NCBI RefSeq assembly: GCF_900110415.1
Contig: NZ_FODR01000006.1
Location: 124,001-188,000 of the forward strand
Source: Mucilaginibacter sp. OK283
Lineage (GTDB): Bacteria; Bacteroidota; Bacteroidia; Sphingobacteriales; Sphingobacteriaceae
Direction of reading: 5' to 3'
DNA: 64,000 nt
Under the pieces are notes generated by a model that ran no database searches, was not told the origin of the DNA, and worked only from the letters and a program-made list of their open reading frames with translations. Of this stretch, positions 9,586-17,818 are shown piece by piece. Numbering within the stretch: the first letter of the stretch is position 1; the number at the start of each line of letters is the position of its first letter. The position numbers and the translations under genes were made by a program.

Positions 9586-10068
9586 TTAGCGACGTTGCAG
9601 TGTGATAAACGAATAGCTATACTTGTTTTTGTCATCAGGCTCAAAATTTTCCCTTTGCGTTTCCTGCCAGTCCTCTGTGTTTAACTCAGGGAAAAAGGTG
9701 TCTCCTTCAAATTCCTGGTCAATTATGGTGAGATATATGCGGCCTGTCAGCGGGATGGCCTGCCTGTAAACTTCGGCACCACCTACAATAAATACTTCAT
9801 CCTCCCCGGCACAAAGCGCTAATGCCGCTTCAATTGATTTTACAACTTCGCACCCTTCAATGCTGATATCCTGGCGGGTAATTACAATGTTGCGCCGTTT
9901 TGGTAGCGGTTTACCCACCGAATCGAATGTTTTGCGGCCCATGATAACGGTATGCCCGGTGGTAACCTCTTTAAAATGCTTCAGGTCGTTTGGTAAATAC
10001 CAAAGTAATTTATTGTCTTTGCCTATTGCACGGTTTTTGGCGATAGCCACTATGATAGATGTAATCAT
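9586..10068 (-). CDS. folA: Dihydrofolate reductase
   Basis: At 160 residues this is a normal-length DHFR. It regenerates tetrahydrofolate with NADPH after thymidylate synthesis. Family marks are A-K-N-R-A-I-G-K-D-N-K-L-L-W-Y-L-P-N-D-L-K, which includes the substrate-binding Asp, then V-I-M-G-R-K-T-F-D-S-V-G-K-P-L-P, and the NADPH motif F-I-V-G-G-A-E-V-Y. The partner enzyme ThyA is encoded on the same strand about 500 bases upstream, with a small gene and a REP palindrome between them, so co-transcription is possible but unproven. Confidence 0.96.
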   Translation of the reverse strand: MITSIIVAIAKNRAIGKDNKLLWYLPNDLKHFKEVTTGHTVIMGRKTFDSVGKPLPKRRNIVITRQDISIEGCEVVKSIEAALALCAGEDEVFIVGGAEVYRQAIPLTGRIYLTIIDQEFEGDTFFPELNTEDWQETQRENFEPDDKNKYSYSFITLQRR

Positions 10069-10117
10069 TAGTTCATTTGTTCACCGGTTCATCAGATGAA
10101 CCAGATAATTATAAAAT

Positions 10118-10196
10118 CGTCATTGCGAGGTACGAAGCAATCCTCGATACGTTAAGTCCCACATAGTTCGGGGTTGCTTCGTACCTCGCAATGACG
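10118..10196. repeat. REP-like palindrome (CATTGCGAGGTACGAAGCAA)
   Basis: A perfect 23-base inverted repeat (10118-10140 and 10174-10196) with a 33-base spacer. The core GAGGTACGAAG is shared with the TGTCATCCTGAGG palindromes at 18876-19049 and 28676-28761. It lies in the gap upstream of folA. Such palindromes are scattered through many Bacteroidota genomes; no transposase of the RAYT type is in this window. Confidence 0.85.
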
Positions 10197-10294
10197 GTAG
10201 TTTAGGAAATTTATTTATATTTCGTTGCACGCGTCATACAGGTCAGCAAATTCTGAGAATTATTTAAATTTTGAAAATCCTGATTCAGACATTA

Positions 10295-10489
10295 TCATTT
10301 GGCTAAGCGCTCCAATAAACCTTTATCCTCGCTCATGATCTTTTTTAAATTATTATCGAGGGTTGATTGATCAAACGGATGTGTTTGAAATTGCTTCAAA
10401 AAATTTAAAACATCGGCTAATGCCGTTTCTGGCATATCATTCAATGCTTTTTGTATTTCTTCTTTTATCTGAACCGCAGTCATAGTCAA
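10295..10489 (-). CDS. Small acidic hypothetical protein (DUF2281-like)
   Basis: A 64-residue protein with a helical segment E-I-Q-K-A-L-N-D-M-P-E-T-A-L-A-D-V-L-N-F. This resembles the short antitoxin-like family where a Pro-Glu-x-x-x-x-x-Val-Leu-x-Phe stretch precedes a flexible tail. No toxin gene is next to it, so an antitoxin role is unsupported. It lies between folA and thyA on the same strand. Confidence 0.6.
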   Translation of the reverse strand: MTMTAVQIKEEIQKALNDMPETALADVLNFLKQFQTHPFDQSTLDNNLKKIMSEDKGLLERLAK

Positions 10490-10549
10490 ATCTACAAATT
10501 TTTAATTTCCTAATCCATCCCAAACAATTCCACGTCTCAAAAATTCTCA

Positions 10550-10577
10550 CCAATGACCAATGACCAATGACCAATGA
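10550..10577. repeat. Four tandem copies of the heptamer CCAATGA
   Basis: Four exact CCAATGA units run from 10550 to 10577 and abut the thyA stop codon at 10578-10580. No inverted partner was seen in the gap. The array resembles the other short-word arrays of the window. Confidence 0.9.
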
Positions 10578-11399
10578 CTATACCGCCACCACACCCTTAA
10601 TATGCGGATGCGGGTCATAATTTTCCAACGTGAAGTCTTCAAATTTAAAGCCGAAAATATCCTTCACATCCGGGTTAATCTTCATAGTTGGCAGCGGGCG
10701 GGGCTCGCGGCTCAATTGCAGGTTAACCTGCTCCAGGTGATTGTTGTACAGGTGGGCATCGCCAAGGGTATGGATAAAATCGCCATAATCCAGGTCGCAT
10801 ACCTGGGCCACCATCATCGTGAGCAGGGCGTATGATGCGATGTTGAAAGGCACACCTAAAAATATATCGGCACTGCGTTGATACAACTGGCACGACAGCT
10901 TGCCTTTTAATTCCCCCTTCAGGGGGTTAGGGGGCTCCACATAAAACTGGAACAGGCTATGGCAAGGTGGCAAAGCCATCTGGTTTACTTCTGCTACGTT
11001 CCAGGCAGAAACAATCATGCGGCGCGAATCCGGGTTGTTTTTAATTTGGTTAACTACCCGGGCTATTTGGTCAATATGGCCGCCATCAGGTGTTGGCCAG
11101 CTTCGCCATTGCACACCGTATACAGGGCCAAGGTTGCCGTCGGCATCCGCCCATTCGTCCCAAATGCGTACGCCGTTTTCTTTCAGGTAACGAATATTGC
11201 TGTCGCCGCTTAAAAACCATATCAACTCATGGATGATTGATTTAAGGTGCAGCTTTTTAGTGGTCACCATCGGGAAACCATCTTTAAGGTTGAAACGCAT
11301 CTGGTAGCCAAACACACTTACTGTACCGGTACCCGTCCTGTCGTGCTTTTGCGCGCCGGTTTCCAATACATGCTTCATCAAATCGAGATACTGTTTCAT
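10578..11399 (-). CDS. thyA: Thymidylate synthase with a nine-residue insertion
   Basis: ThyA methylates dUMP to dTMP using methylenetetrahydrofolate. The catalytic Cys146 lies in A-L-P-P-C-H-S, the same number as in E. coli. The dUMP-binding Arg pair is in D-S-R-R-M-I-V, and the folate region is L-Y-Q-R-S-A-D-I-F-L-G. The protein has 273 residues against 264 in E. coli. The difference sits after Val154, where E. coli has A-D-G-K-L-S-C and this protein has E-P-P-N-P-L-K-G-E-L-K-G-K-L-S-C. The added codons are a copy of a C-rich palindromic repeat. The site is a surface hairpin turn, so the enzyme is probably active. Confidence 0.96.
   Translation of the reverse strand: MKQYLDLMKHVLETGAQKHDRTGTGTVSVFGYQMRFNLKDGFPMVTTKKLHLKSIIHELIWFLSGDSNIRYLKENGVRIWDEWADADGNLGPVYGVQWRSWPTPDGGHIDQIARVVNQIKNNPDSRRMIVSAWNVAEVNQMALPPCHSLFQFYVEPPNPLKGELKGKLSCQLYQRSADIFLGVPFNIASYALLTMMVAQVCDLDYGDFIHTLGDAHLYNNHLEQVNLQLSREPRPLPTMKINPDVKDIFGFKFEDFTLENYDPHPHIKGVVAV
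10905..10937 (-). repeat. C-rich palindromic element inside thyA
   Basis: Read on the minus strand the insertion contains CCCCCTAACCCCCTGAAGGG followed by GGGAATTAAAA. CCCCCT and AGGGGG can pair around the centre. It encodes E-P-P-N-P-L-K-G-E-L-K in frame. Relatives with the same CC-CCT...GAAGGGG layout lie in intergenic DNA at 14069-14107 and 30181-30204. Confidence 0.75.
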
Positions 11400-11401
11400 T
11401 T

Positions 11402-11571
11402 TTTAGTTCATTAGTTCAGTGGTTCATTAGTTCATTGGTCTTGTCTGGTGGTTTGCTGTGGCGTTCGTTTGGTATAATCGGGTTAAAAAAATGGCTATTT
11501 AAAAATCAACCATGCAAATTAAACGCTGTGCTACCAATGAACTAATGAACCAGTAAACCAATGAACCAACC
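11402..11571. repeat. Inverted short-word repeat (GTTCATTAGTTCA type)
   Basis: TTAGTTCATTAGTTCAGTGG (from 11402) is answered by CCAATGAACTAATGAACCAG (from 11533) and further ACCAATGAACCAACC to 11571. It occupies the region upstream of the thyA start. Together with the next array it fills the 552-base gap before ispE. Confidence 0.8.
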
Positions 11572-11664
11572 ACAAAGAAAAATAATCTGTGTTAACTATC
11601 CTAAATATGTGTAAAAATACACGTTTGTTAATCATTCCGAATCAATAGGAAGATGATAACTTTG

Positions 11665-11948
11665 CTGCGGTTGGTTGATTAGGTGAGTGGTTGATTAAGT
11701 TAGATGAGGGGTAAAAAAATCTTTGAAAACTACAAAACAAGATCGGGGTTAATTGTCTTAATCAACTTAATCAACCATTCATCTAAATTATGCTATCAGT
11801 TTAGTGTTAATCATGGTAAAATATAAAATATTGATTATTAGATACTTATAGATATTTTATCTGAAATGTGTTAAGTTATGTTAACCCAATTAGATCCGTT
11901 TGCCTTACTTAATCAACCACTCACCTAAAAAATAACCACTCACCAAAA
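11665..11948. repeat. Inverted short-word repeat (GGTTGATTAGG type)
   Basis: TTGGTTGATTAGGTGAGTGG begins near 11670. Two reverse-complement blocks follow: AATCAACTTAATCAACC near 11760 and CTTAATCAACCACTCACC near 11910. AT-rich DNA separates them. The last block ends directly before the ispE start codon. A one-sided array of the same words lies at 38280-38341. Confidence 0.8.
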
Positions 11949-11951
11949 CGC

Positions 11952-12752
11952 ATGATCCTTTTTCCCAACGCAAAAATTAACATAGGCCTTAATATTACCG
12001 AACGCCGCCCGGATGGTTATCATAACCTGGAAACTATTTTTTATCCTATTGCCATAAAAGATGCGCTGGAAGTGGTTGTAAGTGATGAGCTTACTTTTTC
12101 CTCATCGGGGCTTGATATTCCGGGGAGGGTGGAGGATAATCTTTGCTTAAAAGGCTATCACATGCTTAAAAAAGACTTTGATTTACCGCCGGTTAGCATT
12201 CATCTGCATAAAAACATTCCGATAGGGGCCGGGTTGGGCGGAGGATCGGCTGACGCGGCTTTTTTTATCAGGCTGATGAATGAGCAGTTTAACCTTTGCC
12301 TTTCGGTAGATGAAATGACTGGCTATGCCCGGCGCCTGGGGGCCGATTGCGCCTTTTTTATCGAAAATAAACCCGTGTTTGCGTTTGAGCGGGGAGACGA
12401 ATTTGAAACAATAAAACTCGACTTATCGGCTTACAAAATTGTACTGGTAATGCCCGATATTCATATTTCTACTTCAGAGGCCTTCAGCGGTATTAAACCA
12501 ACGCCTGTTAAAGATTCCCTGCTGGAACTGATTAGCGAACCCATAACCGAATGGAAAAAACATATCAAAAACGATTTTGAAACCTCCATTTTTAAAAATC
12601 ATATCGAGATTCGCGGCGTTAAAGCGGCCCTTTATGAGGCTGGTGCAATTTATGCCAGCATGAGTGGGAGCGGGGCCTCTGTATTCGGAATATTTGACCA
12701 CACACCCGATCTGGGGTTTTTAGAGGCGGATAATGAAGTGTTTTATTTATGA
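11952..12752 (+). CDS. ispE: 4-(cytidine 5'-diphospho)-2-C-methyl-D-erythritol kinase
   Basis: IspE phosphorylates CDP-methylerythritol in the MEP pathway of isoprenoid synthesis. This 266-residue GHMP kinase starts F-P-N-A-K-I-N-I-G-L-N-I, carries R-R-P-D-G-Y-H-N-L-E-T, and has the ATP loop P-I-G-A-G-L-G-G-G-S-A-D-A-A. The C-terminal GHMP motif is Y-A-S-M-S-G-S-G-A-S-V-F-G. It stands alone on the plus strand between arrays of repeats and is closed by a perfect hairpin. Confidence 0.96.
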   Translation: MILFPNAKINIGLNITERRPDGYHNLETIFYPIAIKDALEVVVSDELTFSSSGLDIPGRVEDNLCLKGYHMLKKDFDLPPVSIHLHKNIPIGAGLGGGSADAAFFIRLMNEQFNLCLSVDEMTGYARRLGADCAFFIENKPVFAFERGDEFETIKLDLSAYKIVLVMPDIHISTSEAFSGIKPTPVKDSLLELISEPITEWKKHIKNDFETSIFKNHIEIRGVKAALYEAGAIYASMSGSGASVFGIFDHTPDLGFLEADNEVFYL

Positions 12753-12760
12753 TTTAAATA

Positions 12761-12800
12761 GATAGGAATCAAGAGTTTTTTCTGACTCTTGATTCCTATC
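12761..12800. terminator. Perfect 15-bp hairpin between ispE and an oxidoreductase gene
   Basis: GATAGGAATCAAGAG (12761-12775) and CTCTTGATTCCTATC (12786-12800) pair without mismatch around a 10-base loop. It lies 8 bases after the ispE stop and 8 bases before the stop of the convergent gene, so it can serve both. The word AATCAAGAG is the same as in the array at 25931-26098. Confidence 0.75.
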
Positions 12801-12808
12801 TATACCTT

Positions 12809-14035
12809 TTAAAGTACTATCCGCCTGCCTTCTTTTATCGATCTTTTGGCTGCATCCAATATCTGCATCACTATCATATTATATCTTAATGACGACCGGT
12901 CGTTATGCGATTTAATGGGGTTTTTAAGGGCGGCCGTAAAATAGGGCACAGGCGCATCGGCGGGTGCGGGCAAAGCCGGCGCCTTAAAGCTGCGCACACT
13001 GTTGTTAACTCTTACTTCAACGCTATCTTTATCAAAGGTGTGGATATAGCCTTTGGCGCCAAATATCTCCATGTCTTTGATGCCGTATGGCCAGTTCCAT
13101 GATGCTTCTATCATGCCGGTGGCGTTAGGGTATTCAACAATAATGGTGGCATCGTCTTCAACCTTAGGGTATACCGATGGTTTGTAATGCCTGGCCACCG
13201 CAGTAACTGCTATTGGCCTTTGCCCCTGCATCAGCCAGGTCATCATATTGGCGCCATAGCAGCCAAAATCGTTTAGCGCACCGGCGCCGTTAAGTATGGG
13301 ATCTGTTAGCCAGGCCAAAAAATCTTCGCTGCAACCAATCTCGCGCGGACCCTGGTGGCCATCATGAAACACCATTTTACGGATCATTCCCACACTATCT
13401 GCCCGTACAGTATTATAAGCATCTTGTACCGATGGGTACCAGGTAGTTTCATAATTGGTAAGCAGGTTGATGTAATATTTAAGCGCCAGGAACTCCATAC
13501 GCCGGGCTTGTTCAAGCGTGGCGGCCAAAGGCTTCTCAACCATTACCGAAATGTGCAACGGTGCGCAGGTTTCTACCACATCTATATGTTTGCCAACCGC
13601 ATTGTAACCTAAAACTATTACTGGTTTGCGGGCCAGGCACATGGTTTTTAAATCTTCAAAAAACAACGAATCGGGTACGCCATACATTTTGCCATATTTG
13701 GCCCACAGTTTTTTATCGGGTTCGGCAATGCCAACAATATTAACGTTGCCGTTGCGGTATTCGTTTAGGATCAGGTGTATATGGTCGTGGTTTAGGCCGG
13801 CTATGCCCACTTTTGGCCCGGTGGCTATTTTTTTCACCGGCACGGTGTCCTTTTTTATTAATGTGGTATCCTTTCCAAGCTTTTTTGCTGTATCTGGAGG
13901 CAAGGCTTCGGGCTTATTGGGCACCATAGGTGTAGTAGGAGTGGGAATGGTTGTTTGCGCCAGGGTAATACCTGCGCAACTAACAAAAAGCAGGGTTAAA
14001 AATAATTTAGCCCCGTGTTTAAAATATGTTTTCAT
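12809..14035 (-). CDS. Exported Gfo/Idh/MocA-family oxidoreductase
   Basis: The 408-residue protein has a signal peptide (F-L-T-L-L-F-V-S-C-A-G-I-T-L-A-Q), a Pro/Thr/Lys-rich linker to about residue 70, then a Gfo/Idh/MocA domain. The Rossmann start is V-G-I-A-G-L-N-H-D-H, an altered G-x-G-x-x-x, followed by V-M-V-E-K-P-L-A-A-T (the usual E-K-P strand) and the C-terminal sheet G-C-Y-G-A-N-M-M-T-W. Such proteins use tightly bound NAD(H) or NADP(H) on sugars. The start at 14035 gives a clean signal peptide; an ATG at 14059 adds eight residues. Substrate unknown. Confidence 0.85.
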   Translation of the reverse strand: MKTYFKHGAKLFLTLLFVSCAGITLAQTTIPTPTTPMVPNKPEALPPDTAKKLGKDTTLIKKDTVPVKKIATGPKVGIAGLNHDHIHLILNEYRNGNVNIVGIAEPDKKLWAKYGKMYGVPDSLFFEDLKTMCLARKPVIVLGYNAVGKHIDVVETCAPLHISVMVEKPLAATLEQARRMEFLALKYYINLLTNYETTWYPSVQDAYNTVRADSVGMIRKMVFHDGHQGPREIGCSEDFLAWLTDPILNGAGALNDFGCYGANMMTWLMQGQRPIAVTAVARHYKPSVYPKVEDDATIIVEYPNATGMIEASWNWPYGIKDMEIFGAKGYIHTFDKDSVEVRVNNSVRSFKAPALPAPADAPVPYFTAALKNPIKSHNDRSSLRYNMIVMQILDAAKRSIKEGRRIVL

Positions 14036-14068
14036 AGTAGTAGATAGAAAATTGTTCACAAACTTATT

Positions 14069-14107
14069 AAAGCCCCCTCTAAATCTCCCCCGGAAGGGGA
14101 GACTTTA
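14069..14107. repeat. C-rich palindromic element, intergenic copy
   Basis: AAGCCCCCTCTAAATCTCCC followed by CCGGAAGGGGAGACTTT. The CTCCCC...GGGGAG halves pair. It is a relative of the copy inserted in thyA and of the shorter copy at 30181-30204. Confidence 0.75.
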
Positions 14108-14147
14108 GCTTCACCTCCAATCAAACTCCGAAGGTGAAGATCTGAAA

Positions 14148-15170
14148 TTAAAATAACGATGGGTTGCCCCCAAGTTTTATTTTGCCCAAGTGTTTATAAG
14201 CGCTCTCGGTGCACTCGCGGCCGCGGGCTGTGCGCATTAAAAAGCCTTCCTGTATTAAAAATGGTTCGTAAACTTCTTCAATGGTACCCTCATCTTCACC
14301 AACGGCAGTCGCTATGGTTTTTAACCCAACGGGGCCGCCTTTAAATTTATCAATAATGGTGCTTAATATTTTATTGTCCATTTCATCCAGGCCATGCTCA
14401 TCAACATTAAGGGCATTAAGGGCATATTTGGCTATGGAGGTATCAATATTACCGTCGCCCTTTATCTGAGCAAAATCGCGCGTGCGGCGCAATAACGCAT
14501 TGGCTATACGGGGCGTACCACGGCTGCGGCGGGCAATTTCATAAGCGCCTTCATCGGTAATAGGTGTTTTAAGTATGGATGACGACCGAAGTACAATGGT
14601 AGTAAGCAGTTTGGCGTCATAATACTCCAGCCGGGCATTAATACCAAACCGGGCCCTTAAAGGCGCGGTAAGCAGGCCCGAACGGGTGGTGGCCCCTACC
14701 AGGGTGAATGGGTTAAGTGATATTTGTACCGAGCGGGCGTTAGGGCCGCTTTCCAGCATAATATCTATCTTAAAGTCTTCCATTGCCGAGTATAAATACT
14801 CTTCAACCAGGGGGCTTAAACGGTGTATCTCGTCAATAAAAAGAATATCGCCTGTTTCCAGGTTGGTAAGCAGGCCCGCAAGATCGCCGGGTTTATCCAA
14901 CACGGGGCCCGATGTTATCTTGATGCCTACGCTCATTTCGTTGGCGATGATGTGCGATAGCGTGGTTTTGCCCAGTCCCGGAGGGCCGTGCAGCAACACG
15001 TGATCAAGCGCCTCGCCACGCTGGCGGGCTGCCTGTACAAATATTTTTAAGTTAGCTAATATTTTATGCTGACCGGTAAAATCCTCAAACTGTTGCGGGC
15101 GTAAAACTTTTTCGATATCACGCTCGGTATTGCTGAGGCGTTCCGGTGCCGGATCAAGGTGCTCGTTCAT
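14148..15170 (-). CDS. ruvB: Holliday junction branch migration helicase RuvB
   Basis: RuvB is the AAA+ motor that drives branch migration with RuvA. Visible are the Walker A motif H-G-P-P-G-L-G-K-T-T-L, Walker B L-F-I-D-E-I-H-R-L, sensor 1 G-A-T-T-R-S-G, and the arginine finger region L-R-A-R-F-G. The C-terminal winged helix includes D-E-G-T-I-E-E-V-Y-E-P-F-L-I-Q. The start at 15170 (M-N-E-H-L-D-P-A-P-E-R) matches the family. The frame is open for 31 more codons upstream, but those are translated intergenic repeat (S-E-I-P-I-P-K-S-E-I) and not protein. Confidence 0.97.
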   Translation of the reverse strand: MNEHLDPAPERLSNTERDIEKVLRPQQFEDFTGQHKILANLKIFVQAARQRGEALDHVLLHGPPGLGKTTLSHIIANEMSVGIKITSGPVLDKPGDLAGLLTNLETGDILFIDEIHRLSPLVEEYLYSAMEDFKIDIMLESGPNARSVQISLNPFTLVGATTRSGLLTAPLRARFGINARLEYYDAKLLTTIVLRSSSILKTPITDEGAYEIARRSRGTPRIANALLRRTRDFAQIKGDGNIDTSIAKYALNALNVDEHGLDEMDNKILSTIIDKFKGGPVGLKTIATAVGEDEGTIEEVYEPFLIQEGFLMRTARGRECTESAYKHLGKIKLGGNPSLF

Positions 15171-15185
15171 TACCAACGAAATTAG

Positions 15186-15411
15186 TTTTTTTATTTCGGA
15201 TTTCGGAATTGGGATTTCGGATTTGTCATTCGGGGAATTTAAAATTGGGGAGTTGAAATCCAAAAATCTTCAAATAAATAAATCCGAAATCGAACATCCC
15301 CAAGAAATATCGGATTTCGGAATTGGGATTTCGGATTTGGAACGGCAGGTGGAATAGAAATCTAAAATTAAAATAAATCCGAAATCGAACATCCCAAATC
15401 CGAAATCAAGA
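15186..15411. repeat. Inverted short-word repeat (GATTTCGGAATTGGG type)
   Basis: GGATTTCGGAATTGGGATTT occurs at about 15198 and again near 15313. Reverse-complement blocks such as AAATCCGAAATCGAACATCC lie near 15279 and 15374. The same vocabulary is found at 29520-29637 and, as a pure heptamer array, at 39097-39175. It fills the gap between ruvB and the downstream glycosyltransferase start side. Confidence 0.8.
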
Positions 15412-16143
15412 TCATCCTTCCGGGTATTTCCTGAAAATGCTGTTGAGTTTCATTTTTATTACGCCAAAAATAGCTTCGCCAAATATGCCCGACGACATTT
15501 TGGATGTGCCAAGGGTGCGGTTGATGAATATAATGGGTACTTCTACCAGTTTAAAGCCGTGTTTAACTGTGGTGTATTTCATCTCGATCTGGAAGGCGTA
15601 GCCCACAAATTTTATCTTATCAAGCTCGATGGTCTCCAGTACTTTGCGTTTGTAACACATGAATCCGGCTGTCGAATCGGCAACGTCTATCCCGGTAATA
15701 AAACGAACGTATACCGATGCAAAATAACTCATCAGTACGCGGCTCATAGGCCAGTTTACCACGTTTACCCCTGTGCTGTAGCGCGAGCCGATAGCCGCAT
15801 CGGCACCATCAATACAGGCTTGCCGCAGTTTCAGCAAATCGTCGGGATTGTGCGAAAAATCCGCATCCATTTCAAAAATATAGTCGTAATGGCGCTCAAT
15901 AGCCCATTTAAAACCGTGGATATAGGCGGTGCCTAAGCCCTGTTTTCCCGCCCGCTCTACTATAAAAAGCTGCTCGGGATATACGTTCATTAAATTTTTT
16001 ACAATGGTGGAAGTGCCATCCGGCGATCCGTCATCGATGATAAGCAAATGAAAATCATGCGGAAGGGAAAATATTTTGCGGATCATCCGCTCGATATTCT
16101 CCTTCTCGTTATAAGTAGGTATAATTATAATACTATCTGGCAC
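15412..16143 (-). CDS. Polyprenol-phosphate mannosyltransferase-like GT2 enzyme
   Basis: A 243-residue soluble GT2 glycosyltransferase of the dolichyl-phosphate mannose synthase (DPM1) type, which transfers a sugar from a nucleotide sugar to polyprenyl phosphate at the inner membrane. Motifs are I-I-P-T-Y-N-E-K-E-N-I at the start, I-I-D-D-G-S-P-D-G-T for the nucleotide sugar, and E-M-D-A-D-F-S-H-N-P with the metal-binding D-x-D. It lacks C-terminal membrane helices, as in the short DPM1 form. The sugar (mannose or glucose) is not certain. Confidence 0.88.
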   Translation of the reverse strand: MPDSIIIIPTYNEKENIERMIRKIFSLPHDFHLLIIDDGSPDGTSTIVKNLMNVYPEQLFIVERAGKQGLGTAYIHGFKWAIERHYDYIFEMDADFSHNPDDLLKLRQACIDGADAAIGSRYSTGVNVVNWPMSRVLMSYFASVYVRFITGIDVADSTAGFMCYKRKVLETIELDKIKFVGYAFQIEMKYTTVKHGFKLVEVPIIFINRTLGTSKMSSGIFGEAIFGVIKMKLNSIFRKYPEG

Positions 16144-16192
16144 GCGCTATTTCTGATGTTTGATGAAATAAAACACAAAACAACGGATTTTA

Positions 16193-17689
16193 TTATACAA
16201 TTGGGTTATCAGGATGAATTGGAGTTACTTTATCGTCATGAATATCCAATCCTTTAGCCAGCACTTCATCTACCAGGTAAGCTTTTTCCTTTAATCGTGG
16301 GCTTACAAAAAGAAATATCACAAAAAAGGCAAGGCAGATGCCCGTGAAAAGCCAAAAGAAAGAGGCGCCGGTAAAACGGGCGAAATAACCATGGTTTGCG
16401 ATGCTGTTATTAACAATGGTATTGAAGAATGAACCTACCGAATAAGTAAAATACCAGATAGCGGTCATGGTGCTCTTCATAGATACAGGCGATTGGGTGT
16501 ACGCGTACTCCAGCCCAACTAATGAAACCAATACTTCGCCTGCTGATAATATCGCGTAAGCGAAAATCTGCCACCAAACGGAAGGATGTAAGCCTTTATC
16601 AACCTTTTCCTGTAGTAAGGCGATGATTAAAAAGCTACCTGCGGTAACCAACAAACCAAAGCCTATTTTACGAAGCGGAGTTAGCTTTAAGCCCAGTTTT
16701 GTGGCCAGCGGATACAAAAAGAAATTAAAAAGGGGAATCATCGCCAACAGGAAAACTGCGTTTACTGTTTGTATTTGAGATGGAAGAATTTTCCATCCGA
16801 AAACACCTAAATTTAAATCGAGGTGAACAGATTGTAACACCCATTCGGCACTGTTCATATCCCATAACGACCAAAAAACCGGTATAAAAGCAAATACAGC
16901 CATGATACGCCAAACGGCTTTAATGCCATCAACTTTATCATATCCGTATTTGGCTTCTGCTTGTTCCCAGGCAGTTCCGGGTGCTTTTGGGCTCAATTTA
17001 CACAAAAGTGTATAAAAGCTTACCGATACAAAATTATCTTTATTAATGCCTTTTGCGGGTAGCTTTACATAACTTTTACTACCCGAGAAGAATATCAGGG
17101 TAGCCAGAGCCATTAATATCCCCGGTACGCCAAACGCCCAGGCAGCGCCAAATTTATCATAAATTAAAGGGATCAGGAACAAACTAACCATAGATCCTGC
17201 ATTGATACTGAAGTAAAACCAGCTGTAAATGGTACTCATGAGGTGCTGGTTGCTATGGTCAAACTGGTCGCCAACATTGGCAGATACGCACGATTTAATG
17301 GCACCTGCCGAAAATGCTATAATAATTAAGCCGGTTTGGAAGCCGGCCAGGTTGGTATCAAACATCGATAAAAGGAAGTGCCCGATGGTATAAATAAGCG
17401 ACCCAATGAGGATAACGCGGTACTTACCAAAAAACCAGTCGGCAAGGATAGCACCAAGCAGAGGGGTAGCATAAACCAGGGTAGAAAACATGTGGTTGAT
17501 ACTGTTGGAGTGGGCATTGGCTTCAACCGGGTTTTCATGACTGAAAAACTGGTGAACTAAAAAAACAGCCAGGATACTCCGCATTCCGTAAAAACTGAAA
17601 CGCTCTGCAAATTCATTGCCTATAATAAATGGTACTGCCCTTGGAATTTTACCTATCGATCGTGATTGTGCTGCTGTTTTTTCCTGCAT
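16193..17689 (-). CDS. Proton-dependent oligopeptide transporter (POT/PTR2 family)
   Basis: This 498-residue MFS carrier is predicted to import di- and tripeptides with protons. The N-terminal signature F-A-E-R-F-S-F-Y-G-M-R-S carries the E-x-x-E-R/F-x-Y-G type motif of POT proteins, although the first Glu position is replaced (G-N-E-F-A-E-R-F is retained). About 12-14 membrane helices are visible. The gene follows the GT2 gene on the same strand with a 49-base gap. Plain peptide transport is the family function; specificity cannot be read from sequence. Confidence 0.9.
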   Translation of the reverse strand: MQEKTAAQSRSIGKIPRAVPFIIGNEFAERFSFYGMRSILAVFLVHQFFSHENPVEANAHSNSINHMFSTLVYATPLLGAILADWFFGKYRVILIGSLIYTIGHFLLSMFDTNLAGFQTGLIIIAFSAGAIKSCVSANVGDQFDHSNQHLMSTIYSWFYFSINAGSMVSLFLIPLIYDKFGAAWAFGVPGILMALATLIFFSGSKSYVKLPAKGINKDNFVSVSFYTLLCKLSPKAPGTAWEQAEAKYGYDKVDGIKAVWRIMAVFAFIPVFWSLWDMNSAEWVLQSVHLDLNLGVFGWKILPSQIQTVNAVFLLAMIPLFNFFLYPLATKLGLKLTPLRKIGFGLLVTAGSFLIIALLQEKVDKGLHPSVWWQIFAYAILSAGEVLVSLVGLEYAYTQSPVSMKSTMTAIWYFTYSVGSFFNTIVNNSIANHGYFARFTGASFFWLFTGICLAFFVIFLFVSPRLKEKAYLVDEVLAKGLDIHDDKVTPIHPDNPIV

Positions 17690-17818
17690 TTATTTGTCAA
17701 CTTAAAGTTTTGCTAAAGTAGTATAAATCTTTTAAATCAAAATTTTATACCGAAAGTGTTACAAGCTATCTGTGGATTGTTTTGATTATTAGCCGGTAAG
17801 GTGGCTATAATTCTAAAA

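Noticed and set aside
10295..10489. Toxin-antitoxin module
   Set aside because: The small protein resembles an antitoxin-like family but no toxin gene lies beside it.
13626..14108. Plus-strand frame of 160 codons
   Set aside because: It is antisense to the Gfo/Idh/MocA gene start and runs into the C-rich palindrome.
15171..15263. 31-codon N-terminal extension of RuvB
   Set aside because: It is translated intergenic repeat; the RuvB family begins at M-N-E-H-L-D (15170).
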